A stretch of DNA of 22,743 nt from Priapulus caudatus (Eukaryota > Priapulida > Priapulimorpha > Priapulimorphida > Priapulidae), in assembly GCF_000485595.1 (NCBI RefSeq), contig NW_014577772.1:63260-86002 (forward strand), in the 5' to 3' direction. A program made the translations under genes and the position numbers. Under the pieces are notes generated by a model that had not been told where the DNA came from, made no database searches, and saw only the letters and a program-made list of their open reading frames with translations. Below, one piece after another: positions 1-11,690 of this stretch. The number at the start of each line of letters is the position of its first letter. The stretch's first letter is position 1.

Positions 1-370
1 GCGCACAACACACATGCACACACCACAACACACACACACACACAGCACAACCACACACGCACACACACACATCACACACAACACATCACACACGCACACA
101 CCACAAGACGCACACACACGCACACTACACACACACACATCACAACACACAAGCACAACACACACACACACACACATACCGGTATAACACACGCCGCCAC
201 TGCAGCTGCCCGCACGCACACACCATGCCACACGCGCGCGGCGCACACACGCGCAACACGACACACGCCCGGACTACACCAAACATACACCACACACACT
301 CCACACACCGCACACACACACACATCACATCCACACTACACACACAGCACGAACACACACACACTAAATT

Positions 371-660
371 TTATGCACACTCTCTAATATTTACTTGGAA
401 CAGTGATCAGTATACGCAGACTGAAACTGTTCTTAGCTGCTGACAGTTGTCGATGGCTTAGCGACGCACCCCAAAGCACCGCCCGCTACCGTCATGCTCC
501 GTCGCGTGTCATGGTCAGCGCGTCAACTCCCTTGGTCATTGAGATGACGCATGTTAATGCTTGCCCTGAACCTCGGTGTGAACTGTATCGGGTGCTCCTC
601 GATCCTAGGAGATGAAACGCGCGTATTGTCATAATTGTCATCACTAGCCAATTTCAATTT
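371..660. repeat. D1 block of macro-repeat, copy A
   Basis: Non-microsatellite segment shared with 8983-9270. Shared words include ctctctaatatttacttg, gactgaaactgttcttagct, cgcgcgtattgtcataatt and catcactagccaa. Differences are mainly one-base insertions and deletions, and no frame is conserved, so it is not coding. Confidence 0.8.
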
Positions 661-746
661 CAACACCCATATTATTACAACCCTAGCATTACAACCTCAA
701 CCCAATATTAACAACCCATTACAACCCTAACCCTAACCCTAACCCC
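661..746 (-). repeat. CCCTAA-like tract in macro-repeat A
   Basis: Degenerate attacaaccct units ending in perfect (CCCTAA)n at 724-745. The equivalent in copy B (9290-9390) is more degraded. Confidence 0.75.
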
Positions 747-775
747 ATATTTCGACCTACTTCATACCGAAGCAA

Positions 776-838
776 TTAATATATAATACTATATATATAT
801 AATATATATATATAATATATATATATAATATGTATATT
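776..838. repeat. AT microsatellite in macro-repeat A
   Basis: Alternating at/ata repeat with an 11-12 bp higher-order period (tatataatatata). Counterpart at 9411-9470. Confidence 0.85.
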
Positions 839-1057
839 GTTGCGTGTGGTGGGTCGTGCGTGCGTGCGTGCGTGGCGTGCTGTGTGTGCTGGCGTGCGTG
901 CCTGTGTGTGTGTGGCGCCGCCGCGTGCGTGCCTTGCGTGTGCGTGCTGCGTGCCTGTGTGGTGCGTAGTGTGTGCGTGCGTGCTGTGCCCTGGTCGTGC
1001 GTGTGCAGTGCGTCGCGTCGCGTGCGTGTGTCGTGCGTGTGTGCGTGCCTGTGTTGG

Positions 1058-1340
1058 TGAGTCATCGGCACACTACATCCACAGTATCTTTCAGCTGTGC
1101 TGCCAGCGCACGGGAGGGTCGACACGACAGCCGTATCCGCCGCCGAGGCCGAAGCGCGCAGGAACCGCACGTCCGGCGCGCAGACTAAACACCTTCTCCC
1201 GCAACGCCCAGCAGCTGTGCAAAACCTGCTGCCGCGGCAAGGTCACACTGCATAAATCGTCGTCCGCCTGCAAGTATCCGCCGTGCGAGTCACGTGGTTG
1301 CCACAGGCGTGTGGGATGATGTAATGGGGAAGTTGGGGAA
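1058..1340. repeat. D2 block of macro-repeat, copy A
   Basis: It shares with copy B the left edge gagtcatcg, agtatctt..cagc..tgctgc near its start, and gagtcacgtgg..caggcgtgtgg..gatg..gtaatggg at its right end. About 170 bp present in the middle of copy B are missing here. Confidence 0.65.
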
Positions 1341-1676
1341 AGCACTTCGCGCTACACGCCCACACGCGCGCACACGCCAAACCACATCAACAACACTCAT
1401 TTCATACACCACTATTCTCTCTCTTACACCACACGCGCACCGCCGCGCAGCCACACGCACGCACACGGCATGCAACACACCATAGCAACTGCTTTCATGA
1501 CACCCTCTCTGCTTACACACAGACCACACACGCACACACACACGACACACCACACAGGCACCAACAACAGCAACACACACACAGCACACACACACAACAC
1601 ACACACACACACACCCTACACACACAACACACACACGATAAACACACGCACGCACGCCCCACCTAGGCGCGTGCAA

Positions 1677-1885
1677 CAGATAGATAGATAGATATGATAG
1701 ATAGATAGATAGACATAGATATATAGATAGAAGATAGATAATAGATATAGATAGATAGAATAGACCTAGATCATATAGATCACAAGAATATAATAGATAG
1801 ATAGATAGATAGATAAGATAGATAATAGATAGAATAGATAGATAGATAGACATAGATAGATAAGATAAAGATAAAGATAGATAAT

Positions 1886-1921
<36 letters not shown>

Positions 1922-2657
1922 GTAAAGATAGATAGATAGATAGATATAGATAGAAGATAGATGATATAGATAGAAGATAGATAGATAGATAGATATAGAT
2001 CAGATAGATAGATAGATAGTAGATAGTAGAGATAGATAGATACGATCGTAGATAATGATGTAGATAGATGACAATGTAGATGGTAATATAGATGGATAGA
2101 GATGGATAAGGATAGATGGATAGACGGCATAGACGGATAGACGGATAGACGGATAGACGGATAGACCAGATAGAAGATAAGATCAATAGATAGATACAAG
2201 ATAGATAGATACGATAGATACATACGATAGAAGATAGATAGATACGATAGATAGATAGATATATAAGAGATATAGATAGATATGATAGATAGATAGATAC
2301 GTAAGGATATGATATGATAAGATAGAAAAGATAGAAAGATAGAAAGATAGATAGATAGATAGATCAGATAGATAGAAGATAGATAGATAGATAATAGATT
2401 AGATAGATAGATAGATAATGATAGATAGATAGATAGATAGAAAATTTTTTAGATATAGATAGAGTAGATAGATAGATAGATAGATATGATAAGATAAGAT
2501 AGATAGATAGATAGATAGATATGATAAGATAGATAGATAGATAGATAGATAGACTAGATAGATAGATAGATACGAATAATAGATATGATAGATAGATAGA
2601 TAGATAGATAGATACGATAGATGGATTAGAACAGATAGATAGATGGATTAAATAGAC

Positions 2658-2691
<34 letters not shown>

Positions 2692-2800
2692 GATAGATAG
2701 ATAGATAGATAGATCAGATACGATAGATAGATAGATACGATAAGATAGCCAGATAGACAGATAGACAGACGGATAGGCTGATAGATAAATAGACTTAGAT
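1677..2800. repeat. GATA tetranucleotide array, copy A
   Basis: About 1.1 kb of (GATA/TAGA)n with frequent one- or two-base phase slips and a short (GGATAGAC)n stretch near 2110-2165. The minus strand gives long Tyr-Leu-Ser-Ile frames with no gene meaning. Confidence 0.92.
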
Positions 2801-2804
2801 GGGC

Positions 2805-2818
2805 ATACACACAACACT

Positions 2819-2849
<31 letters not shown>

Positions 2850-2888
2850 CACACACACAACCACACACACACACACACACACACACAA
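2805..2888. repeat. CA microsatellite
   Basis: (CA)n with few interruptions directly after the GATA array of copy A. Confidence 0.9.
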
Positions 2889-3909
2889 AACCACGCCCTT
2901 CGGTCACGCCACGACGCACCTTTAACGCAATGGTGAAGGCCGTCGTTGGTCGTCGTCCGGCGTCGCAGCCTCGGCGGCGCAATCCCGCAAGCCAGCCCCG
3001 CCTCCGCCCAGCTCAGACGTGTACCGAGGCTAAATTCTGCGGCTACGGCGTCGCTAACCCCGGGCGCAGACGCCAGGTCAGCTCGAAGGTCCACGTGATC
3101 CCTGCGGCTCGCAGCCCCGTCGCCCGACTCCCACAATCAGGCATGGCGCTGCTCGCCGTGCGACGTCAGAAGGACGATCTGGTATTGTCCGAGTAGTCGG
3201 CGCACGGGTCTTACGGGCGCATGCGCGGGTTAGACATGCCGCGCGTGGTTGCGAAATGCGCTCTCGTCTCCAGTATTAAATTAGCCTTATGACCAAGTAA
3301 TACATGGAAGAAACACGAAATGAAACATGATTGAATAAGAATCTTTGATTTAAAGCTTAAGGAATGGATTCAGTAAGTTACCCTAACATTCTTTTTGTGT
3401 GCGGCGCCTGTAGCAGACATATATACTGGGCGGTGGGACCTACATGACTGAGTATGCACATCATTTCGCTAAGCCAACGTACTTCTATATATGCACATGA
3501 AAGCTAACACCAATACATCCTTACCTAACACCGTACTCTCTATAATATGTTCAACATAACTCCTACATCTAACACCACTAGTTAACGCGCATGCAATCTG
3601 TAGAGGGTCCTGCATGGCAATGTACCGCGTAGTTAGAGATGAATCTCCACTGTCTGCTACTGGTTCCACTCCTAGTGTCCGAGTTCCACTCGCTAGCAGC
3701 TCGAGCGTGGAAAGCTGAGTGCCGGACCGCTCAGCAACACCACGTCGCGACTTCCCAGTACTCGCCTGCACGGTCACAACGCAAGGCGGCTAATCACTCG
3801 GCGCGACTTATATTTATCATCTTGCATTTTTTAATTCTATCATATCCTTCTTAAGTATATCTACTCCTTGGTAGAATATATAACGATAAATGCAGTCGCA
3901 ACGCAGCCT
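2889..3909. other. Non-coding stretch, no supported gene
   Basis: 2889-3240 is GC- and CpG-rich; 3241-3909 has balanced composition. Short open frames (up to 113 codons) occur on both strands, but I recognise no domain, no splice pattern and no RNA gene. Confidence 0.5.
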
Positions 3910-4092
3910 CTGACAACGCATGCACGCACGCACACACCGACACCACCGCGGCGCGCGCACACACACAGACGCACACCACACACCGCGCCACCACGCACGC
4001 ACAGCACAGACACACGCGCGCACGCACACAGCACACCGCGCACAGCCAACACACACGCGCGCGCCGCGCGCACACACACACCACACCGCACG
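3910..4092. repeat. CA/GCAC-rich microsatellite
   Basis: Interrupted CA, GCAC and CGCG repeat. It is compositionally like the CA blocks of the macro-repeats, but not accompanied by D1 or D2. Confidence 0.88.
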
Positions 4093-4131
4093 TTTCGCTG
4101 ATAAACGATGGCTAGGCTCCCTAAATATATA

Positions 4132-4340
4132 CCCTGTTCGTTATTAAATACCTGCTCATTAATAAACACGGGTTCATTAATAAGCCCTGCTCATTAATAA
4201 ACACCTGCTCATTAAATATCACAAACTGGCTCATTAATAAACACCTGCTCATTAGACAAAACACCTGCTCATTAATAAGAACCTGGTCATTAATAGACAC
4301 CTGTTCGTTAACGCATACCTGCCCAGTGATGCAAACCAGC
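4132..4340. repeat. 18-bp minisatellite
   Basis: About 11 units of consensus cctgctcattaataaaca, with indels in some units and decay at both ends. Because 18 is a multiple of three, the minus strand keeps an open frame of repeated INEQVF. This is a by-product of the period rather than evidence for a protein. Confidence 0.9.
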
Positions 4341-4587
4341 ACGAATTTCAGTGAAGTGGCTTCAGTCTGAATGCAGCCTGCAGCTTGGCCTCACTCGAGT
4401 CAACCTCAATCGTGTCAGGTACAACTTCGCTGGAGAGGGAAGTCAACATTGGCTCACATGTCTGCCATCTATTACGTGTCCCCCCCCCTTTCCTGGCCCC
4501 TTATGCAGACCGTTACCTCAACCTCCTCGCCTAAACCCTTTCGCTCCCCCTTACACTGACGATGGTAATCCGGTTTTTGGCTGACAG

Positions 4588-4614
4588 TCTGACTGACTGA
4601 CTGACTGACTGACT
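4588..4614. repeat. GACT tetranucleotide repeat
   Basis: Six perfect gact units with degenerate flanks. Confidence 0.9.
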
Positions 4615-4829
4615 AGACATGACTGGTGGGGCCCACTATGAGCCACATGGAAACTCACTTTTGCCTCACAAATATTTATCTGTGAAAACGAATGCAAAAT
4701 AAGAAGGACTGTGTGACAAGAAACACTAAGCAAAAAAATCTTGGCCAGTTTTTATATGTTATTTAATAATAATAGAAAAGAATAGAAAAATCGTCGCATG
4801 AAGATTCACGCGCAGTACAGCATTTAGAG

Positions 4830-4920
4830 TAAAGAGAGACACGGCAGGAGAGAGAGAGAGACAAGAAGAGGAGAGGATATGGGCAAGGAAGAGGAAGAAA
4901 GAGAGCGAGCGAGTAAGGCT
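4830..4920. repeat. Purine-rich GA tract
   Basis: Run of gagaga, gaagagg and gaaagag words on the + strand. Confidence 0.7.
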
Positions 4921-5349
4921 ATACCTGCTGGCAGTGAATCGCTGTATCCGATCTATCCCGTCAATCCACAGTAGGCGCTGTGTCGTACACGAACGACACC
5001 CGCAATCTTCGTCCTCCATGCGACCGCTGGCGACCATCTAGCGGGAAGCTGAGGGCGCGTAGTAGGCGTTGTGAGCGTAGAGAGGGGATTGGTGAACGTG
5101 AGACGAATGAACTGCGTCAGGTTAGAGCCAATCTGTGCGAAGACGATGTAATAGATGCGCTCGCACTTCGAAACGGGTTGAAATGTAATGCTGCACGAAT
5201 TCCACGCGCTAAGAACCGACGGAAATGATCTAGTTGCACACGCTCCATAGCGGCGTGGGCGGAAAGAACGTGACAGATCAAGAATAGTTTCTATATAATA
5301 ACCACCATGTCACGGGGCCCATGGCCATTATAAGCGATTATAATCATGA

Positions 5350-5700
5350 TTACAGTCGCAGTCATGGTACAGTCAGGTCACGGTCAATCACGGTCAGCGT
5401 CACGGTCAGTCAACGTCAGCAAGTTACTGTCACAGTCACGGTCACGGCTCACGGTCACGGTCAACGGTCAGCGGTCACGGTCACGGGTCCAGCGTCGTCA
5501 ACCGGTCACGCGGGTCCGGTATGTTCACCGGTCACGTTACGAGTCACGGTCGCAGTCCAAGGTCCACAGTCACGTCAACGGTCACGGTCCGGTCCACGGT
5601 CAACGGCTTCAACAATCCCGGTCCACGGTTTACAGCCACAGTCAATGTTCCTGATCGGCAGTCACGGTCACAGTCACGGCGGCAGTCACGTAAAGCGCCG
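5350..5700. repeat. Degenerate TCACGG hexamer array
   Basis: Around 50 recognisable copies of tcacgg, tcaacgg, tccacgg or gtcacag over about 350 bp. All forward frames remain long and read as Ser-Arg or Thr-Val repeats, as expected for a hexamer array. Confidence 0.85.
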
Positions 5701-7455
5701 TACCTCGCCGTCCCGTGTGAGCGGTGGCGCCCACATGTCTCACGAGTGAGCAGTCCAGGTCAGTGTGTGCGACGAAAGCGCCACAGGCACGCTGCAGGTC
5801 AGATGATCGCGTAGGAACCGACCACGCTCCATCTCCGGCGACCCGCGCGTCCGACTCATCGACTCAAGTATTCCGAGACTCCGTCGCGCACTCCGAAACC
5901 TATGATCGGGGAGTTCCGTGGACCCGATTTCGTCCCACTATAATAAAGGGGTCATATGAAAAGATTAAGTGGTTTCTAACCTAATAAGTATATATGACAT
6001 CATGATTCATCGAAGAGAATGTTGACGCGTAGAGGAGCGGCAGAGAGTCGCGTGCATGTATGCATGCGAGTATACATCGAAGTAGTGCGGTCGAAACACC
6101 GCGTCGTTACTCTCGCTCATCCACATACATCATAACGATCGAAACACCAAAAGTCGCGATGAGAAAATCGAAATCGCCATAATTACGATCACCGACTCGG
6201 CGTCACTCACAGCGTCATCGGCGGAGAGAAACGTCACGTTGTTGACACCGTAGTCCGCCATCTATGCAGCAGGTTGGAGGCAAGGTGTGTGTGGTGACAG
6301 CGCAGGGCCGACGGAGTGAGAGCGAGTCGAGGTGGTAAGCGGGCGCGTGATCTAGCGGCAGGATCCCGTCCACATGGGGCACCGTGACGAGACACGCACG
6401 CCGCCGCCAGCCCTTATCCGACCTCCGCCTTAGCCTGGCGATATCGAATCAAAAATTATATCAGCAATTTATGTTAAAAAAACGTAGCCCTACATTAATA
6501 AATATTTCTAGTTATCTAATCAATTATAAATCAAATAATATCAATCAATTAATAAATGATAATAAATACATAATATATCATGTAGCACCATTAATAAATA
6601 ATTAAGTAATTATGAATAATTTAAATATTTTTCATATTATCAAAGGCACTTCTTATCAAACGATAAATTTCTCAAATATATCAAAAGATTTATAAAATGT
6701 TGACAAATTTTAGTCGGCACTGTCATCGCACCATTTACTGTTTATTCAGCATGAAGACTTATTACGAGTTATGCTGCTAAGCCTATGAAATAGGCAAGTA
6801 GGCAGGCGAAACATGTCTCTTTGTTACAATGATAATGTGATGTATTGTCAGCGAGTATTCTTGAGGTAGGGCAGATTAGTGAAAGTCCGTCAAAATAAAT
6901 ACAGTCTGGCTTGTAAGTTTTGTTCTTGATATATCTCACTGGCATGCATTTCCCTATAAATTCTTCCCTCCCTCATATTTTCCATTAGCATTTGCTTATC
7001 TCGTATATCTTCATTACATTTTCACCTGATATATTTCATCGTGGCAACGAAGGGGTTTGCTCCGAAGGAACCACAAGAGACGATGACGGACAGACTGCGA
7101 TGCCATGGCAAATCGTCACCACGGAGCTGTAAGGAGCGCCAGTCCGGCGTTACATGGTGATCTACCGGCCTGGGCCACACACTGGAGCCGCTACCTATGA
7201 CCAGTGAAAGCAGCGTAACTAGCTTTTATGCAACAGAAACATCAGGCACAGGGGAGCACGAAGCATTAGAGCGAGCAGTAAGACAGGTGTGTGTCTGATT
7301 GCAATGACCGCCTGTCTTGCAGCATTAGACTTCAATAGTTTGCCTCCTAATTGCATCACTACTACCAACGCTTCCTCCATTGCTGCTCGATCGATTGCGT
7401 GCTTTCCTCTCTGCCTGCCTGCAAATGCCTGCCTGCCGGAGGCCCTGTGTGCGCG
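5701..7455. other. Non-coding stretch left of the gap
   Basis: 5701-6450 is CpG-containing, with a short direct repeat (cg[ag]tcgaaacacc at about 6088 and 6138). 6451-6720 is very AT-rich with repeated aataaata words. 6721-7455 is mixed. No gene, RNA or element could be supported. Confidence 0.5.
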
Positions 7456-7480
7456 NNNNNNNNNNNNNNNNNNNNNNNNN
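7456..7480. other. Assembly gap (25 N)
   Basis: Twenty-five undetermined bases between a GC-rich gcctgcctgcc stretch and AT-rich DNA. The true gap length is unknown. Confidence 0.98.
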
Positions 7481-8479
7481 AGAAAATTAGAAACAATCTA
7501 GAATATATTCCCGTTATCAATATATTAAGCCCACATTCAATCAGTAGGCCATAATACTATTATCTGCGAAACCTATAATTGCCCCTACACATCCTGAGCT
7601 TTGGTAGACACTTATACTTCATCGAGAGATGATGACTAAATAATGATAATGATTGATAAATAGGAGGTGGTGGCCGGATGCCTTCTGTCGCCTGAATATA
7701 TGCGGCCTTAATGTGCTTCGCGTCGCTCTTTACCTCGGCGAGACTGTGCCAGTCACTGGAGCGAGCGACATTCACACCTTCTGCTTCGCCTGTGGAATGT
7801 TGCTTTCGCCCAACACACACTGCAGGCTGGCAGCCATTTTACATCTGTCTCCTGCATTGCTAATGCGCGACGCCGCCAGCCGTAATGTCAGCCTTCAGCA
7901 TCCGCGATTGCAGATCGACGCCGTGAGCGCCACCTGCGGCGGCGACAAAAGGGGCCCAGAGTCAAGAGCCGCATGCTGCGCTACCTGTGTAGTAGAGACT
8001 CGCTGTTCAACGTAGCTGATCTGATCGGCCTTGCATTGTCCGTTTACCGCGGCCGTCAGACGCCGATGTCAGCCGAGCATCCTGGTGGCAGCTTTCCGAC
8101 CAGCCGGCCGCGTCGGCGGCACTGCTGCCGGCGCTCTCCACGGGATCTAGGCCCGAGCGCACGTTAGCCCACCAATGACGGAGTGTACACTTCTTTCTTT
8201 ATGCATGTGAGTGCGGCGCTTTCCTGCCGATAGCACGGTGTTAGACGACATGCAGGAACCACTGCGTACCCTTTGTGCCACCTATAGCTTATAAAGCCTG
8301 TAAAAAAATTTAAAAAAATTAACAAATGTCCAGCAGGCCAGAATTAAAAAGCATTACTAGGTGCTTATCGACCCCCCACTAGTCCTTCCTCGGGCGGAGA
8401 TAGACTGTGCCCAAAATTAAAATATAAACGCCCTATATTATGCAGTGCATAATTATACCAATTTGATATGCATGGCCTC
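7481..8479. other. Non-coding stretch right of the gap
   Basis: The 7653-8167 part is GC-rich with overlapping open frames of up to 120 codons but no recognisable motif. 8290-8440 is A-rich. It could hide an exon, but I cannot show one. Confidence 0.45.
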
Positions 8480-8535
8480 GCGTTGCCTTGGCACGCACGC
8501 ACGCGCACCACGCACGCACACACACATCATGCACA

Positions 8536-8623
<88 letters not shown>

Positions 8624-8771
8624 CACACAGACGCACACACACGCCACCACACGACACACACACAACACACACGACACACACATCACACACACACACACAC
8701 CACACACACACACACACACGTGCACGCACACACCACACACACACACACACATACACACAACACACACACAC

Positions 8772-8806
<35 letters not shown>

Positions 8807-8927
8807 GGCGTATACACACGCCGCACGCCTGGCCCGCACGCGACAGCACACAACACCGCCTGCCGCGCACACGACGCGCACACACCACAACCCGGGACGT
8901 ACACATCGAACCACACACACACACACA

Positions 8928-8967
<40 letters not shown>

Positions 8968-8982
8968 AGCACACGATAATCT

Positions 8983-9270
8983 TTATGGCACTCTCTAATA
9001 TTTACTTGCGAACAGCTGGATCAGTACGCAGACTGAAACTGTTCTTAGCTGCCTCTGAAGGTTGCGATGGGCCTGTCTACGACCACACCAGCACCGCCGC
9101 TTACGTCATTCTCCGTCGCTGTCATGGGACCGTCGCGCTCCCTGAGTCATGAGCAGCACGCATTGAATGCTGTGCCCTTGAACTCGGTCGTGAACTCGCT
9201 ATCGGCGTGCTTCCTCGATCCCTAGGAGCTATGAACGCGCGTATTGTCATAATTTGGGCATCACTAGCCA
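8983..9270. repeat. D1 block of macro-repeat, copy B
   Basis: Partner of 371-660. It generally carries extra single bases relative to copy A, for example tcctcgatccctaggag against cctcgatcctaggag. Confidence 0.8.
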
Positions 9271-9849
9271 ATTCAGTTCAAGCCCAGTATATTACAATAA
9301 CCCTACATTTACAACCTCAACCCATATTACACAACCACCCATTACAACTTCACATATATACCACATATAGCCCTAACCCATTGGGATTTCGGACCTACAT
9401 CATACAAGCAATAATATATATATACTATATATAGTTATCGGTATATATATATATATATACATATATTGTATGTGTGTGTGTGGGCGTGCCGCTGCGTGCC
9501 GTGCGTGCGTGGCCATGGTGTCGTCGTGCGGTTGCAAGTTGCGTAGCCTGTGCGGATGTGTAGAATGCTTTGTACGCGCAGGGCGCGCATTTATTCTAAA
9601 CAGTTGGTATTCATCAAAGCCACTGCGTGCCTGCGTGTGCGTGTCTAGGAGAGTCAGTGTTCAGAAACAGTTGTGCCTCGACCTTCGTGTGTGTGCTCGC
9701 CGGAGACATGGACGCAATGTGTGTGCGTGGAGGCAGTAGCGTGCGTCGTCGCCTGCCGGCTATTCGAGTCGCGTGCGTGCGTGCGTGCCTGCGTGGTGTC
9801 GCAGTGCGTCAGGGTCGCGCTGCCGTGAACAAATCCAGGCGAAATTTGA

Positions 9850-10311
9850 TTGTTAGGCTGAGTCATCGCGCCCAAAATGTCCACTACTCGACGAGTATCT
9901 TGCAGCCTGCGTGCTGCAGGCCGACGGTCGAGAGATTGAGAACTCGACAGAGACAAACGTCCACCCTGAGCTCGCCTGCGAACGGTTCCGTCTATAATAA
10001 AAAAAGCAAAGGCGGCGCCGTTAAGCCAAGCCACCTAACGTCGGGGCGCAGAAGCCAAACAAACTCCTTCTAGCGACGGACGCAAACGCCCATGACGAGC
10101 TTGAATTGCCAACCTCTGAGAGCCGAGAGTGGTCAAAGCGCTTCAACTCCCCGAACCCTTCGCCATAAATCTCGTCGCCTCGCGCCATCACCGAGACAAT
10201 TTATGTCGTACGTTAGGCCGAGTCACGTGGAATTGACTTAGGCCAGGCGTGTGGCAGGATGCATGTAATGGGCCAAGGTATGGGGGGAAGAGCCCACGGG
10301 CGCTCCTCCGC
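9850..10311. repeat. D2 block of macro-repeat, copy B
   Basis: Longer version of 1058-1340 with matching ends and an additional central segment. Open frames here are short and unmatched in copy A. Confidence 0.6.
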
Positions 10312-10681
10312 CTACACGCGCACACGCGCGCCACACGCAAACACACACACAACACTCTTTTCATACACACTATCTCTCTCTCTTACACACACTGCGCGGT
10401 GGCCGCGCGCACCGCACGCACACGCATGCAAACACACATACACTACTATTACCAAGCTACACGCTCCCTTACTTCTTAACATTTACAACTTAGACACACA
10501 CACACACCATCTATTCACACCACACACACACACACACCACGCACACACACACACACACAGGCTACTAACTACCACACGGACTGGACACACACACGTTTCA
10601 AAATTAACTTTCGAAAAACTTCCACCATAACACACACGCACGACACGACCCCACGCTAGCGCGCGTTTTGACATAGCTAGT

Positions 10682-11670
10682 CACTTAGATAGATAGGAAT
10701 AGCATAGATAGATAGATAAAGGAATCACCGATATGGATAGATATGTCAATATCATAGAATTAGAGAGGGCATGGTAAATAGAGAGCGACTAGCAGAGATA
10801 AAGAGAAGAGCATACGATAGGATTAGAACGTAGCATAGATATAGATAGATAGATAGATAGCATAGATAGCATAGATAGATTAGACGTAAAGATAGGTATT
10901 TCAGATAGATCACGCATAGATAGGATGATAGGATAGGATAGCATAGATAGGAATTTAGAATATGGTGAGATAGAATAGGTATTTAGATAGATAGCATACG
11001 AGTAGATAGCATAGATAGAGTAGATAGATAGATGGGTGATAGATTGAGATCCAGACCTTTATGGATAGTTTCCACCGATTGGACCTAGTTATAAGGAACT
11101 AGGTAAATGCGTTAATGAATGGACCCTAGTGGAGACGGATAAAACTCACGACGATAGACGGTATAGAACGGGATTGAGCGGCGGAATAGACGGAATAGTC
11201 CCACGCGACTAGACGGAGGTAGACCCAGATAGACAGAGTAGCACCAGATAGACAGATAGTAGGCGAGCATACCGTAGATAGAATATGATGTATATACGAG
11301 GTCATTAATTAGATAGATAGATAGATAGATAGATAGCAATAGATAGAATTTAGATGATATTAGATAGATAATAGATAGCATAGATAGATTAGCATAGATA
11401 GATAGATAAGATACATAGATTTGATAAATAGCGATAGATAGCTAGATAGTATAGGGGGATAGACAGATAGATAGCCATGGCATTAAATAGCCGACAGATA
11501 GATTAGCATAGATACATAGATAGCATAGATACGATAGATAGAGTAGATAGATAGATAGATAGCATAGATAGATAGATAGCCATTAGATAGATAGATAGAT
11601 AGCATAGATAGCCCAGATAGCACAGCATAGACAGACGGCATAGCTGGCATAGCATAAATAGGTAGCATGG
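10682..11670. repeat. GATA tetranucleotide array, copy B
   Basis: About 1 kb of degenerate GATA repeat, more diverged than copy A, with many gcatagatag variants and a non-repeat stretch at about 11035-11270. Confidence 0.88.
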
Positions 11671-11690
11671 CGGCATACACACAACACATT

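Larger units (their letters stand above)
1..2815 (+). repeat. Compound macro-repeat, copy A (left end cut by window edge)
   Basis: Block order: CA array with ataccggta island (1-370), D1 (371-660), CCCTAA-like tract (661-746), AT microsatellite (776-838), GTGC/TG tract (838-1057), D2 (1058-1340), CA array (1340-1676), GATA array (1677-2800), end motif gcatacacacaacac. The same order recurs at 8480-11690. Confidence 0.8.
4341..5349. other. Non-coding stretch between minisatellites
   Basis: Holds the GACT and GA tracts and a C-rich patch near 4482-4510. The frames at 4351-4584 and 4980-5228 have no recognisable product. Confidence 0.5.
8480..11690 (+). repeat. Compound macro-repeat, copy B
   Basis: Block order: CA array with atacggcgta island (8490-8975), D1 (8983-9270), CCCTAA-like tract (9290-9390), AT microsatellite (9411-9470), GTGC/TG tract (9470-9850), D2 (about 9850-10311), CA array (10312-10660), GATA array (10682-11670), end motif gcatacacacaacac. 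D1 aligns to copy A along its whole length with many one-base gaps. D2 is longer than in copy A. Confidence 0.8.

Noticed and set aside
1290-2223. Long Tyr-Leu-Ser-Ile open frames on the minus strand
   Set aside because: They are translations of the GATA tetranucleotide repeat; 4-bp periods cycle through the frames and avoid stops on this strand.
4132-4340. CRISPR-like array (18-bp repeats)
   Set aside because: Units are contiguous without unique spacers, and the setting is eukaryotic; it is a minisatellite.
4351-4584. Pro-rich open frame of 77 codons
   Set aside because: It includes a C homopolymer, matches no family I know, and has no splice partners nearby.
5321-5814. Overlapping Ser-Arg / Thr-Val frames that might look like an SR protein
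   Set aside because: All three forward frames are open because of the TCACGG hexamer array; none has a non-repeat domain.
7289-7554. Open frames running through the N gap
   Set aside because: Continuity across undetermined bases is meaningless and the flanks show no recognisable protein.
8445-9152. Long His-Thr and Cys-Val open frames on both strands
   Set aside because: They are translations of CA/GT dinucleotide repeats, which lack stops in several frames. No start context, splice or protein family supports them.
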